NCBI GenBank assembly: GCA_015075515.1
Contig: JABTUE010000002.1
Coordinates: forward strand, 310,001-374,000
DNA: 64,000 bases
DNA from: Planctomycetota bacterium
GTDB taxonomy: Bacteria > Planctomycetota > UBA8742 > UBA2392
Reading direction: 5' to 3'
Shown: positions 7,818-16,704 of the stretch, in pieces
How the letters are laid out: the number at the start of each line of letters is the position of its first letter
Numbering within the stretch: position 1 is the stretch's first letter
The notes under the pieces: model-generated
What the model was told of the DNA's origin: nothing
Databases searched by the model: none
The model's input: only the letters and a program-made list of their open reading frames with translations
Position numbers and translations under genes: made by a program

Positions 7818-10616
7818 CTACTGCGGGTCGCTGCCGTCGGAGCGTTTGCCGGTGCTGGTCTTGCTGGGCAGTGTGGGGTGCTGGTCCCAGGTCCAGTTGC
7901 GTTTGGGAATCACCTGCTTGGGCAGAAACTCGCCCTGTTCGTCGGCGGCCTGCCAGTACAGCACGGCCACTTCGTGCACGTTGTTTTCGAAGAACTGCAT
8001 GCGGAAGGTGTGCAGCCCCGGCGCAAGGCGGATCTTTTCACTGCTCTTTTCACGCTGGTAGTGCAGGTTGTCGTCTATCAGCACCAGGTTGCCGTCAATC
8101 CAGACCTTGATGCCGTCGTCGCTGCGGCAGGTGAAGACATATTCACCCTCGCGCTCGACAATAATCGCCCCGAACCACTCCACGGCAAAGGTTTCGGCGG
8201 GAAACGGCAGGTTGAAGTCGTTGGCGTTTTCAAAGTTCACCTGCGCGTCCTTGCGCACCAGAAAACACACCAGCGGGTCCGGGTCCGGCATCTGCGTGTA
8301 GCCGCCGGGGTTGGGCAGATCATAGTAATAGGCCACCAGCCCCTTGTTGGTCACATCAATCAGAAACGGGTCGCTGGTCACCACCGCAAGCCGCGCCGTG
8401 ATCGCGCCCTCGCCGCACATTGAGGGCAGAACGGCCCTGCAGGTGCGGCTTTCGGTGGTGGCGTTGATCATGCTTGAGGCGACCACATCATAGACAACCG
8501 GCCGGCCGTCAATGCTGACGTGCACGGGCTGGGCGCGAACTTCGGCGTTGCCATAAACCTCCAGGACAAACTCGAACTCCTGGCCCTCGCGCACGCTGGG
8601 GCGCGTGGTGGTCACGGTGTAGGGCAGCACGGGCGGCTGTTCGCCCTCGGGCCACAGCGGCTTGACGGACTTGATTTTGGGCGGCTGGGGCGGCACCACG
8701 GGCGGAAAGAACAACTGAAACGGCAGCGCGCGCACTTCCTGCCAGCCCACAGGCTGGCCTTCGTTCACGGGCACAAGCTGCTTCATTTCGGCCACGCGCA
8801 GGCCGGCCGGGCCGCTTTCGCAGGTCCAGTCCATGCGCAGGGGCAGGTAGCGCTCCTCGCCCGCGGGCACTTCAAAGTCCAGCGTCGTCAGGTCATTGCT
8901 GCCGCCCGGCAGCGCCGCCGTCGCCCTGGTCTCCGTGCCCAGCGTGACGCGCAAACGCCCGTAGGCGGCAAAGCGCACCAGCCGGGGCTGCCTGTCGGCG
9001 GCCCAGTCGGCAGGCAGGCCCAGTTTACCCTCCCAGCGGCAGGCCAGCGGGTTGTTCTTGAACGGCAGGTTGAGCCTGTCGCGCGACTCAAACGGAAAAT
9101 CGCGCTCCAGCCGCACCAGGTCGGGCTCGTGCACACCGTCTTCAATGAAGTCGTACTTCGACCAGCCCACCAGGTTGTGCCAACTGGCGTACAGGCCGAA
9201 CTGGGTTGTGACCGTGAAATCCAGCGAGTTCGACGGCACGGCATCGGTGTAAATCGCGTCAAAAACGCCGCTTTCACCGGGGCCGGGCGCGGCCCTGGCC
9301 TTGAACACAACGACCTTGCCGGTTGTGGCCCCCACCGGCACGCGCACGCGGATGGAGTTTTCCGTGATGTCGGCAATCGGGGCGTTCTGGCCCGCGATCT
9401 GAACCGTGACCAGGGGCTTGAGTTTGGGAATGTCCGCAAGCGGCACGTTTTTGGCCTCTGTGACGGCGCCGTCCAGGTTTTCGCCGTAAATCGTGATTTC
9501 GTCGCCGATTTCGCCGCCGGGCTTGCTCAGGCGCGTGATGATCGGCGCGGCGTCGCTCCACAGGGCTTCGGGCAGCAGCAGCATTTCCGGCGGCACGGCA
9601 ACCGGCTTGCTTTCGCCCTGGGGCACGTACATGAAGTTGCACGCGCCAAGGTCCTGCACCACGCTGCCGTTGCGCGCCTCGAGGTATTCAATGCGAATCG
9701 GGTGCAGGCCCCTGGTCAAGGTCAGCACGGTGCTGACTTCGGTGTAGTCCTGCATGTCGTTGATCAGCACGTATTCGCCGTGCAGGCGCACGTTGCCGAA
9801 CAGGTCGGCACCCAGATACAGCCAGTAGTCGCCGTCGGCGGGGATGACCAGAAAACCCTCCCACACCGCCATGAAGTTGCCCTTGTCAAACGGGATGTCG
9901 GCCCAGGCATCCTTGCCCGGAAAATACACGCGCTGGTCAATCCGCGTCACGTCGGGCGTGCGTTTGTCCAGCTCGGGCTCGGCGGGGTCCAGCAGCACCT
10001 CCACCGGATTCTTCGCAAAGGCGTAATAGCGGGCATACAGGCCGCGCCGGTCCTGCAAAAGTTTGGGGCTGATCGAATCCAGTTCTTTCCTGCCGGACTC
10101 GGCGGGCTTGCGCGCGCGCGGTTTGGCGTTGCCCAACGTCTGGTTGGGCGGCCGTTTAATCGCGCGCAGGGCCGCAAGGCGGCGTTCGCGTTCGGCATCC
10201 AGGGCTGTCGGCTGCGGCGCGTTGGGGTTGGCGTTTGGCGCCACCGGTGGCGCCGGCGGGTTTGCCGGCGGCTTGGCCTCGGGCGCGGGAGGCGCCGGGG
10301 GCTTTACCGTGGCCTCGGGCGGGGGCAACTGGCGCGGGTCCGGCCGGATGATTTCGGGTTCAGGGGCAGCGGGCCCCGGCTGCGGCCTGACCGGCCCGGT
10401 CGTACCCATGCCCGTGGACGGACTGTTTGGGGCGGCAGTGCCGGCGGCTTCTTCGCGCGGCGCAAGACCGGGCAGGCGCCCCGTCGCGGCTTTGGCGCTG
10501 TCGCCAAAACGGCCGCCCCCGGCGCGGCTGTCGGCCGGGTCAAGCGCCAGCCATGCCGCGGCAACGCCGCACGCCAGCACCAGCGCCAGGATCACCAGCA
10601 GAAGCCTGCGAGACAT
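7818..10616 (-). CDS. Membrane-anchored multi-PA14 protein with IPT/TIG domain
   Basis: A 932-residue exported protein. Residues 5-27 form an uncleaved signal anchor (LLLVILALVLACGVAAAWLA). Residues 40-150 are a Pro/Ala-rich linker containing IIRPDPRQ. A PA14 domain follows at about 190-325 (GLYARYYAF to GLHPIRIEYLE), then an IPT/TIG Ig-like domain at about 355-455, a degenerate PA14-like unit at 470-620 and a clear C-terminal PA14 at about 790-910 (GLVAYYYDLP, CRSDDGIKVWIDG, LHTFRMQFFE). PA14 domains bind carbohydrate or act as adhesion modules, so a surface or periplasmic sugar-binding role is likely. A GAGG ribosome site precedes ATG 10616. Confidence 0.8.
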   Translation of the reverse strand: MSRRLLLVILALVLACGVAAAWLALDPADSRAGGGRFGDSAKAATGRLPGLAPREEAAGTAAPNSPSTGMGTTGPVRPQPGPAAPEPEIIRPDPRQLPPPEATVKPPAPPAPEAKPPANPPAPPVAPNANPNAPQPTALDAERERRLAALRAIKRPPNQTLGNAKPRARKPAESGRKELDSISPKLLQDRRGLYARYYAFAKNPVEVLLDPAEPELDKRTPDVTRIDQRVYFPGKDAWADIPFDKGNFMAVWEGFLVIPADGDYWLYLGADLFGNVRLHGEYVLINDMQDYTEVSTVLTLTRGLHPIRIEYLEARNGSVVQDLGACNFMYVPQGESKPVAVPPEMLLLPEALWSDAAPIITRLSKPGGEIGDEITIYGENLDGAVTEAKNVPLADIPKLKPLVTVQIAGQNAPIADITENSIRVRVPVGATTGKVVVFKARAAPGPGESGVFDAIYTDAVPSNSLDFTVTTQFGLYASWHNLVGWSKYDFIEDGVHEPDLVRLERDFPFESRDRLNLPFKNNPLACRWEGKLGLPADWAADRQPRLVRFAAYGRLRVTLGTETRATAALPGGSNDLTTLDFEVPAGEERYLPLRMDWTCESGPAGLRVAEMKQLVPVNEGQPVGWQEVRALPFQLFFPPVVPPQPPKIKSVKPLWPEGEQPPVLPYTVTTTRPSVREGQEFEFVLEVYGNAEVRAQPVHVSIDGRPVVYDVVASSMINATTESRTCRAVLPSMCGEGAITARLAVVTSDPFLIDVTNKGLVAYYYDLPNPGGYTQMPDPDPLVCFLVRKDAQVNFENANDFNLPFPAETFAVEWFGAIIVEREGEYVFTCRSDDGIKVWIDGNLVLIDDNLHYQREKSSEKIRLAPGLHTFRMQFFENNVHEVAVLYWQAADEQGEFLPKQVIPKRNWTWDQHPTLPSKTSTGKRSDGSDPQ

Positions 10617-10678
10617 TCAGCCCATCCTCAGGGTACAATGGCTTGACTTGACACCCTGCCGCAAACGCAGGATACCAG

Positions 10679-10715
10679 CGATTTCGGATTTTGGATTTCG
10701 GATTCTGGATTGGAT
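10679..10715 (+). repeat. Short imperfect tandem repeat GGATTTCGGATT
   Basis: The AT-richer gap before the dynamin-like gene holds two copies of a 14-bp unit (GATTTCGGATTTTG and GATTTCGGATTCTG) and a partial third. No function is evident. Confidence 0.5.
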
Positions 10716-10793
10716 CAGGCCTGAAAATCCGCTTCGGCTGTGCAATCCCAGGCCCGCAATCGGCAATGCCAGCAAGCGAGGCAACCACCCACG

Positions 10794-12668
10794 ATGACTG
10801 ACTCCGCCCCCAACACCCTGACCCGGCGCCTGGACGAACGCATTGCCGAAGGCCAGCGCCAGGAACGCGAATTGCTAAGGCGCCTGCGCGACATCCTGAT
10901 CCGGCATGATTTTGAGGACCAGCTTGCCGACCAGGTCTCCGGCCTGATGCATCACCTTGAAGAGCTGTTCCTGCTGGTGATTGTGGGCGAGGTCAAGGCC
11001 GGCAAATCCAGTTTCATCAACAGCCTGCTGAACGCCGACGTGTGCAAGGTGGGCGCGATTCCCACCACCGACCGGATCCATGTGCTGAGGTACGGCGAGG
11101 CGGAACGAGAGCGCGTGCTGGAAGAGTTCCTGCTGGAAAAGCAGTTGCCCTTTGACGCGCTGCGCAACCTGAACATCGTGGACACGCCGGGCACCAACAG
11201 CATCGTCAAGCGCCACGCTGAAATCACGGAAAGTTTCATCCCGCGCTGCGACCTGATTCTGTTCACCACCAGCGTAGACCGCCCGTTCAGCGAGACCGAA
11301 AAGGAATTTCTGGGCTATATCGTCCAGGGCTGGGCCAAGAAGATCCTGTTCATCCTGACCAAAAAGGACATCAAGGAACCCCGCGAACTGGATGAAATCC
11401 GCGCCTACGTCAGCGACAACGTCAAGAAGTACTTCGATTTCGACCCGCTGATCTTCACCGTCAGCGCCAAACAGGCGCGCGAAGCCAAGGCCGCGGGCGA
11501 CAACGACCGTTACAGGGAATCGGGCTTTGCCGAACTTGAGGAATACCTGTTCAAGACCCTGAGCGAAGGCGAAAAACTCCAGCTCAAGCTGGAAAGCCCC
11601 GTCAACAGCGCGATTTCCATCTGTGACCGCGCGATCGAGCAATTCACCGCGCGGCTGGCCAATCTCAAGGACGACCGCAAGGTGCTGGAGACCATCCGCC
11701 AGCAACTGGAACAGTCCGAAGCGGACATGAGCGAAAACTTCGGCCGCTTCATCCTGGAGATAGACAACATCGTCTATGACCTGGAAAAACGCGGGCGCAA
11801 CTGGGTAGACGACAACGTCAAGATCACAAACGCCGGCATGCTGCGCAGCGCCGAACGCTTCCGCGCCCGGTTCAAGGAAGACGTGGTCAGGGACTTCGAA
11901 CAGAAGATAGACGAAACCCTCGGCCGCAGTGTGGACTGGTTCATGAAGAAGTACCTGAAGGTGTGGCAGGACACCACCGAATACTTCGCCGACCAGGCCG
12001 CCAAACGGCCCCACGAAGGCATGGTGGGCAAGGTCGGCAGCAAGTTCGAATACAACCGCGAAAAGATCTATGAACTGGTGCGCGCCGACGCCAGGGACAA
12101 GGTGCGCAACTTTGACTACGAAGACCAGATCCGCCAGTTTCTGGGCCGCAGCGCCACGGGCGTCAACGTGGCGCTGGGCGGCAGCCTGGTCGGCATCGGC
12201 GCCGCCGTCACCGTGGCGCTGGTGGTCGGCACGACCCTGGAGGCACTGGCCGGCGGCATCGGCGGTGGCGTGTTTGTCGCCGGGGCCTCGATGCTGGTGC
12301 TGCCCATGCAGCGCAAAAAGATCAAGGCCAACTTCAGCGACAAGTGCACGCAACTGCGCGCCGCGCTGACGGCGGTGCTGGACCAGCAGATCAAACGCGA
12401 GGCCAAGGAGGCCGTGGACCGCATCCGCGAAAGCTTCGGGCCGTTCTTTGACTACGTGGGCCGCACCAGCGGCGCCGTTGAGGAGGCGATGGGCGCGGTC
12501 AAGAAGATCCGCGACGACCTGAACCAGCTCAAGGTCACCTTTGCCGCGACGCTCAAGGAAGAAGCCGCCGCCCTGAACCCGCCGCTCGAACAGCCCGCCC
12601 CGGCGGACCCGTCACCCGGCCCCGCGGATTCGCCGGCGCCCGACGAATCCGAAAGCCCGGCCGCCTAG
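10794..12668 (+). CDS. Bacterial dynamin-like GTPase
   Basis: A 624-residue protein with an N-terminal dynamin-type GTPase domain: G1 GEVKAGKSS (65-73), G2 Thr in PTTD (about 90-93), G3 DTPG (130-133) and G4 TKKD (189-192). A long helical stalk follows, with a hydrophobic Gly/Ala/Val segment at about 465-505 that could insert in or bind membrane, then more helices and an acidic Pro-rich tail. Such proteins remodel or protect bacterial membranes; the cargo here is unknown. ATG 10794 starts the homologous region. A TACAAT box at 10634-10639 could be its promoter. Its last codons overlap the convergent gene by 4 bp. Confidence 0.85.
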   Translation: MTDSAPNTLTRRLDERIAEGQRQERELLRRLRDILIRHDFEDQLADQVSGLMHHLEELFLLVIVGEVKAGKSSFINSLLNADVCKVGAIPTTDRIHVLRYGEAERERVLEEFLLEKQLPFDALRNLNIVDTPGTNSIVKRHAEITESFIPRCDLILFTTSVDRPFSETEKEFLGYIVQGWAKKILFILTKKDIKEPRELDEIRAYVSDNVKKYFDFDPLIFTVSAKQAREAKAAGDNDRYRESGFAELEEYLFKTLSEGEKLQLKLESPVNSAISICDRAIEQFTARLANLKDDRKVLETIRQQLEQSEADMSENFGRFILEIDNIVYDLEKRGRNWVDDNVKITNAGMLRSAERFRARFKEDVVRDFEQKIDETLGRSVDWFMKKYLKVWQDTTEYFADQAAKRPHEGMVGKVGSKFEYNREKIYELVRADARDKVRNFDYEDQIRQFLGRSATGVNVALGGSLVGIGAAVTVALVVGTTLEALAGGIGGGVFVAGASMLVLPMQRKKIKANFSDKCTQLRAALTAVLDQQIKREAKEAVDRIRESFGPFFDYVGRTSGAVEEAMGAVKKIRDDLNQLKVTFAATLKEEAAALNPPLEQPAPADPSPGPADSPAPDESESPAA

Positions 12669-13462
12669 CCGCGCGACACGGTGACGCTTTCCCAGAACGG
12701 GCGCGCCAGAACCGCCAGCGACTCGGGCACCGTCGCGTGAACACTGCCGGCCGGCAGATCGGCCCGGCGTTCGCAGCGCGCCGAAACCTCGGCGGCCAGT
12801 TCGCGGCCCCGCGCCAGCGGGGCGTTGCCGGCCACCGCCAGCGCCGTCAGCGCGCAGATCATGGCGTCGAAATCGTCGCTGGAAAACCTTTCGGCGCCCG
12901 GCGCCGGGTTGACGCCCAGTTCCGTCAGCATGTGCGCCATCAGCTTGTCGCCGCGCCGCGTCTTGTCGTCGGGCTTCCACTGGCCCTTGCCGTGGTGCGC
13001 GGAGCCGTCCTTGTACTGGCCCTTGAACTCCATCAGCTCGATCGTGCCGCGCGGCGAGGCCTCGAAAATCTCGACACCCGGCCGCCAGGCCGAGCGCGCC
13101 AGCCAGGCCCGAAAGCGCAGGCCGAACTCGCCCACGCGGTCGGTCAGCGGCGCGTCGCCAAAGAAGGCAAAGTCCGCGTCGCGGTGCGTGAACCGCCACA
13201 GATGGCCGGTTTCGGCCGGTGGTTCAAACGCCAGCGCCACATCCACGGCCAGGGGCTTGGGCGCGTCCAGCAGAGCCTGCGCCCAGGCGGCAAAAAGTGT
13301 CTGCGGCGAATCGCCCAGTCTGGCCCGGGTGTCAAAACCGGGCGCCGGGCGCAGGGTCAGTTCGACCACACCGTCAGCCGACTGGCGCGCCAGCGCCAGC
13401 AGCGGCCGGCGCGTGGCCCCGAACGCCGAAAGGTTGATGCCCGATGCCGAAACTTGCGGCAA
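12665..13462 (-). CDS. DUF429-like protein (predicted RNase H-fold nuclease relative), TTG start
   Basis: A 265-residue protein resembling the DUF429 family in its C-terminal half: VEIFEASPRGTI matches the family E-V-P-A block, FKGQYKDG follows, and SSDDFDAMICALTALAVAG matches the closing DALVCALTA helix. The N-terminal GxD start typical of the family is not obvious. No ATG fits; TTG 13462 lies 5 bp after GGAGGAA and is the best start, while an upstream TTG at 13507 has no ribosome site. It is divergent from the redoxin gene and convergent with the dynamin gene. Family assignment is moderate and the activity unproven. Confidence 0.55.
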   Translation of the reverse strand: MPQVSASGINLSAFGATRRPLLALARQSADGVVELTLRPAPGFDTRARLGDSPQTLFAAWAQALLDAPKPLAVDVALAFEPPAETGHLWRFTHRDADFAFFGDAPLTDRVGEFGLRFRAWLARSAWRPGVEIFEASPRGTIELMEFKGQYKDGSAHHGKGQWKPDDKTRRGDKLMAHMLTELGVNPAPGAERFSSDDFDAMICALTALAVAGNAPLARGRELAAEVSARCERRADLPAGSVHATVPESLAVLARPFWESVTVSRG

Positions 13463-13529
13463 ATGTTCCTCCGGCCGGCGTTGTAGACAATTGCCGTTTT
13501 TCAGCAACCCACGGAATACCGCGCCGGTC

Positions 13530-13535
13530 TATACT
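13530..13535 (+). promoter_or_regulatory. TATACT -10 box for the redoxin gene
   Basis: TATACT sits 31 bp before ATG 13567, which has its own GGAG ribosome site, giving a short conventional leader. Confidence 0.4.
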
Positions 13536-13566
13536 GTTGACCCGCACGATCCCACGGAGACCAACG

Positions 13567-14307
13567 ATGAAAACGACACTGTTGTCTTTGGCCGCGCTTC
13601 TGGCGCTGGCCCTGACGACCGTACCCGCCCTGTCCGAAGACAAGGCCGAACCGCAACCCGCCACGCCGCGCACTACCGACAAACCCGCCGAACCCAGGGT
13701 CGAGGCAAAGCCCGAGGAAAAACCGGCTGAAGAAAAAGCCCCCGAATTCGCCACGATTGACAAGAAGGCACCCGACTTCACGCTCAAGAACGCCGAGGGC
13801 AAAGAGGTCAAGCTGTCCGACTATCTGGGCAAGATCGTGGTGCTGGAATGGGTCAACTACGACTGCCCGTTCGTCAAGAAGTTCTACGCCAACAGCGGCC
13901 ACATGCCCAAACTCCAGAAAGAACAGCGCGAAGCCGGCGTGGTGTGGCTGAGCATCTGCAGCAGCGCCAAGGGCAAACAGGGCCACTTTGAGGGTGAAGC
14001 CCTGCTTGAGCGCATCAAGAAGGAAAAAGCCGACCCGGCTTTCTACCTGATTGACGACAACAGCAAGGTCGGCCGCGCCTACAAGGCCCTGACCACCCCC
14101 CACATGTTCGTGATTGATGCCAAGGGCGTGCTGCGTTACCAGGGCGCGATTGACAGCATCCGCAGCGGCAAGACCGAAGACATCGAAAAGGCAACCAACT
14201 ACGTGACCCAGGCGCTGAAGGAACTCAAGGACGGCAAGGAAGTCAGCACCAAGGAAACCAAACCCTACGGCTGCGACACGACCAGCAAGTTCGCGGTCGC
14301 CAACTGA
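13567..14307 (+). CDS. Exported redoxin/AhpC-TSA-family thioredoxin-fold protein
   Basis: A 246-residue protein with a signal peptide (residues 1-22, LLSLAALLALALTTVPALS), a charged Glu/Lys/Pro linker to about residue 60, then a thioredoxin-fold domain starting APDFTLKNAEGKEVKLSDYLGK. The active site is NYDCPFVKKFY with a single Cys, and a second Cys lies near the end in TKPYGCD; both are typical of a redoxin subfamily seen in environmental bacteria. It would act in the periplasm on thiols or peroxide, substrate unknown. GGAG precedes ATG 13567. A strong hairpin at 14330-14355 separates it from convergent lipB. Confidence 0.8.
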   Translation: MKTTLLSLAALLALALTTVPALSEDKAEPQPATPRTTDKPAEPRVEAKPEEKPAEEKAPEFATIDKKAPDFTLKNAEGKEVKLSDYLGKIVVLEWVNYDCPFVKKFYANSGHMPKLQKEQREAGVVWLSICSSAKGKQGHFEGEALLERIKKEKADPAFYLIDDNSKVGRAYKALTTPHMFVIDAKGVLRYQGAIDSIRSGKTEDIEKATNYVTQALKELKDGKEVSTKETKPYGCDTTSKFAVAN

Positions 14308-14329
14308 ACCGCGCGGGCCGGCGCAACAC

Positions 14330-14355
14330 GGGGCGCGTCCACGCGGGCGCGCCCC
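14330..14355. terminator. Hairpin between convergent redoxin and lipB genes
   Basis: GGGGCGCG (14330-14337) pairs with CGCGCCCC (14348-14355) around a 10-base loop. Without a long T tract it is a plausible bidirectional terminator only. Confidence 0.45.
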
Positions 14356-14361
14356 GGTTGT

Positions 14362-15045
14362 TTACCGCGCAAACACCGCGTGAAAGGCGGCCTCCACGCG
14401 GGCGCGCACTTCGGCCATGTCGGGGGCCCGGCCAAGCAGCGTCTCGATGCTGGTGACGCCGCGGCCCTTGATGCCGCAAGGCGTGATGTGGCCAAACCAG
14501 GGCAGTACTTCATTGGTCACGTTCAGGGCAAATCCATGCATGGCGCACCACTTCGAGACGCGAACGCCCAAGGCGGCAATCTTGGCTCCATCCACCCACA
14601 CGCCCGTCAAACCCTTCAACCGTTGGCCGCGCAGGCCCCAGGTCGCCAGCGCCCGGATCACCACCTCTTCCAGGCCGCGCATGTATTTGTGCAGGTCGCG
14701 GCCGCAGGCCAGGTTGCCCAGGTAGACAATCGGGTAGCCCACCAGTTGGCCGGGGCCGTGAAAGGTCACCTCGCCGCCGCGTTCGACTTCGAAGCAATCC
14801 GCGCCCAGGGCGCGCAGCGCCGTCACGCCCGCGCCCAGGTGTGCCGGGTTGGTGCGTTTGCCCCAGGTGTAGACGGGTTCGTGCTCAACCAGCAGCAGGC
14901 GATCCACGCCCGGCTCGCCGGCCTCCAGCGCGCGCACGCGCTCGGCCAGCAGCGCGCGTTGCAGTTCCCAGACCTCGGCATAACGGCGCCGCCCCAGCCA
15001 TTGGGTGCTGATGGTGGATGAACGTTGCACGGCCGGCGCGGTCAC
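14362..15045 (-). CDS. lipB: Octanoyltransferase (lipoyl(octanoyl) transferase)
   Basis: A 227-residue LipB. It moves octanoyl from acyl carrier protein to lipoyl domains of 2-oxoacid dehydrogenases and the glycine cleavage H protein. RGGEVTFHGPGQLVGYP is the family signature; the catalytic Lys lies in GVWVDGAKIAALG and the catalytic Cys in HITPCGIKGRGVTS. Length is normal. It lies 62 bp downstream of lpdA on the same strand, so lipoyl attachment and the lipoamide dehydrogenase that uses it are probably co-expressed. No lipA is in the window. Confidence 0.92.
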   Translation of the reverse strand: MTAPAVQRSSTISTQWLGRRRYAEVWELQRALLAERVRALEAGEPGVDRLLLVEHEPVYTWGKRTNPAHLGAGVTALRALGADCFEVERGGEVTFHGPGQLVGYPIVYLGNLACGRDLHKYMRGLEEVVIRALATWGLRGQRLKGLTGVWVDGAKIAALGVRVSKWCAMHGFALNVTNEVLPWFGHITPCGIKGRGVTSIETLLGRAPDMAEVRARVEAAFHAVFAR

Positions 15046-15107
15046 GGTTCGAATTCAACCGCCAAAGCGCCAAAGCGCCAGTGCAGGGCAGGCATCCCGC
15101 CCCGCGG

Positions 15108-16547
15108 TTACAGGTGCACGCACTCGCCGTCGGCCACGGCGGCGGCTTCCATCACCGCTTCGCTGAGTGTCGGGTGCGGGTGAACGGCGCGGATCAGGCT
15201 CTGGCTGGTGGCCTCAATGTCCATGCCCAGCACCAGTTCGCTGATCAGTTCCGTGGCCTCGCCGTGCACGATGTGGGCGCCCAGAAGCTGCCCGTACTTC
15301 TTGTCGAACAGCAGCTTCACAAAACCGTCGTTGTCGCCGACGGCCAGGGCCTTGCCCAATGGCTTGAACGGAAACTTGCCGACCTTGTACTCAATCTTGG
15401 CTTCCTTCAGCGCGCGCTCGGTTTTGCCCACGCTGGCGACTTGCGGCTGGCAATAGGTACAGCCGGGGATCACGTCCTTGTTGAACGGCGGCACGTGGTG
15501 GCCCGCGATCTTCTCGACGCACGTGAGGCCCTCGTGACTGGCCTTGTGCGCCAGAGCCGGCGCGCCGGCCACGTCACCGATCGCGTAGATGCCCTCCACG
15601 TTGGTGCGCGCGTAGCCGTCCACGGGAATGAACCCGCGTTCCACCTTTACCCCCGCGGCCTCAAGGCCCAGGTCTTCGACGTTGCCGGTGATGCCCACGG
15701 CCACCAGGCAGTAGTCGGCCTCCAGTTCGGTTTTTTCGCCGCGGCGTTCAAACACCACCTTCACGGACTTGCCCAGGTTGGTGACGCTTTCGACTTTGGC
15801 CTCGGTCTTGACGTCAATGCCCTGTTTCTTGAAGGCCTTTTCGAGCTCGCGTGACGAATCGTCGTCCTCGACGGGCACGATGCGGTCCATGAGTTCCAGA
15901 ATCGTCACCTTGGCGCCGAACGCGCTGAAGTAATAGCCGAACTCAACGCCAATCGCGCCGGCGCCGATCACGACCACGCTCTTGGGCCGTTCGGCCAGCA
16001 CCATCGCCTCGTGGTGGCCGATGATGCGCTTGCCGTCCACGGGCATGTTCGGAAAGCGGCGCGGGCGCGCGCCGGTGGCAATGATGATGTGCCTGGCGTT
16101 GATCGTCTCAATCACTTTGCCGTGTCCGTTGGGGCGGTCGGCCTTGTTGGCGGGGTTGTTGGCCTCGGTGACCTCGACCACGCCCTTTCTGGCGATGCGG
16201 CCGCGGCCGAGAATCGGCGTGACCTTGTGCTTCTTGAACAGAAAGGCGATGCCCTTGCTGACCTGTTCGCTGATGTCGCGCGAGCGTTTGACCACGGCGG
16301 CCATGTCGGGGCTGGCCTTTTCCACCGCGATGCCGAAGGTTTTGGCGCGGTGCTCAATCGTGTGCATGAGCTCGGCGGACTTCAGCAGCGCCTTGGTGGG
16401 AATGCAGCCCCAGTTCAGGCAGATGCCGCCGTAGTGCTTGTCCTCAATGCAGCAGGTCTTGAGTCCAAGCTGGGCGGCGCGAATCGCGGCCACATAGCCG
16501 CCGGGGCCGCTGCCGATCACGCAAACGTCGAAGTCATGGGTCGCCAT
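15108..16547 (-). CDS. lpdA: Dihydrolipoyl dehydrogenase
   Basis: A 479-residue flavoprotein disulfide reductase that reoxidises dihydrolipoamide in 2-oxoacid dehydrogenase complexes. GSGPGGYVAA (12-21) binds FAD, the redox pair is C43/C48 in GGICLNWGCIPTK, VVIGAGAIGVEFG is the NAD site and HPHPTLSE carries the C-terminal His-Glu acid-base pair. The redox motif reads NWGC where many homologues have NVGC. AAGGAAC precedes ATG 16547. It is upstream of lipB in the same direction. The start faces the CRISPR cassette across about 150 bp containing the flanking direct repeat. Confidence 0.92.
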   Translation of the reverse strand: MATHDFDVCVIGSGPGGYVAAIRAAQLGLKTCCIEDKHYGGICLNWGCIPTKALLKSAELMHTIEHRAKTFGIAVEKASPDMAAVVKRSRDISEQVSKGIAFLFKKHKVTPILGRGRIARKGVVEVTEANNPANKADRPNGHGKVIETINARHIIIATGARPRRFPNMPVDGKRIIGHHEAMVLAERPKSVVVIGAGAIGVEFGYYFSAFGAKVTILELMDRIVPVEDDDSSRELEKAFKKQGIDVKTEAKVESVTNLGKSVKVVFERRGEKTELEADYCLVAVGITGNVEDLGLEAAGVKVERGFIPVDGYARTNVEGIYAIGDVAGAPALAHKASHEGLTCVEKIAGHHVPPFNKDVIPGCTYCQPQVASVGKTERALKEAKIEYKVGKFPFKPLGKALAVGDNDGFVKLLFDKKYGQLLGAHIVHGEATELISELVLGMDIEATSQSLIRAVHPHPTLSEAVMEAAAVADGECVHL

Positions 16548-16610
16548 GGTTGGTTCCTTGGTGAAGGCGCGGGTTTTCTAGCGCGCCGGGCGACCAACGT
16601 AAACAGGGGG

Positions 16611-16693
16611 CCGCAAGCGCGGGTCTGTGGGCGGCAAAATCAAGGGGCGCGGGCAGGATGCCCGCGCCGTGTGCCGGCCAGAGGCCGGCGCGC
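16611..16693 (+). repeat. 83-bp direct repeat, copy A, bordering the CRISPR cassette
   Basis: This segment recurs in the same orientation at 19727-19808 with one substitution and a one-base deletion. It contains two palindromes, GCGCGGGCA-GGA-TGCCCGCGC and GCCGGCC-AGA-GGCCGGC, like a REP/BIME-type element, plus about 35 bp of non-palindromic sequence also shared. The first CRISPR repeat begins 12 bp after it. A third, diverged and inverted copy of the hairpin part is at 26046-26091. Confidence 0.9.
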
Positions 16694-16704
16694 CATCGCG
16701 ATTT

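Noticed and set aside
8520..10646. Plus-strand open frame of about 700 codons
   Set aside because: Antisense shadow of the PA14 gene; His/Gln/Arg/Gly-rich composition without motifs.
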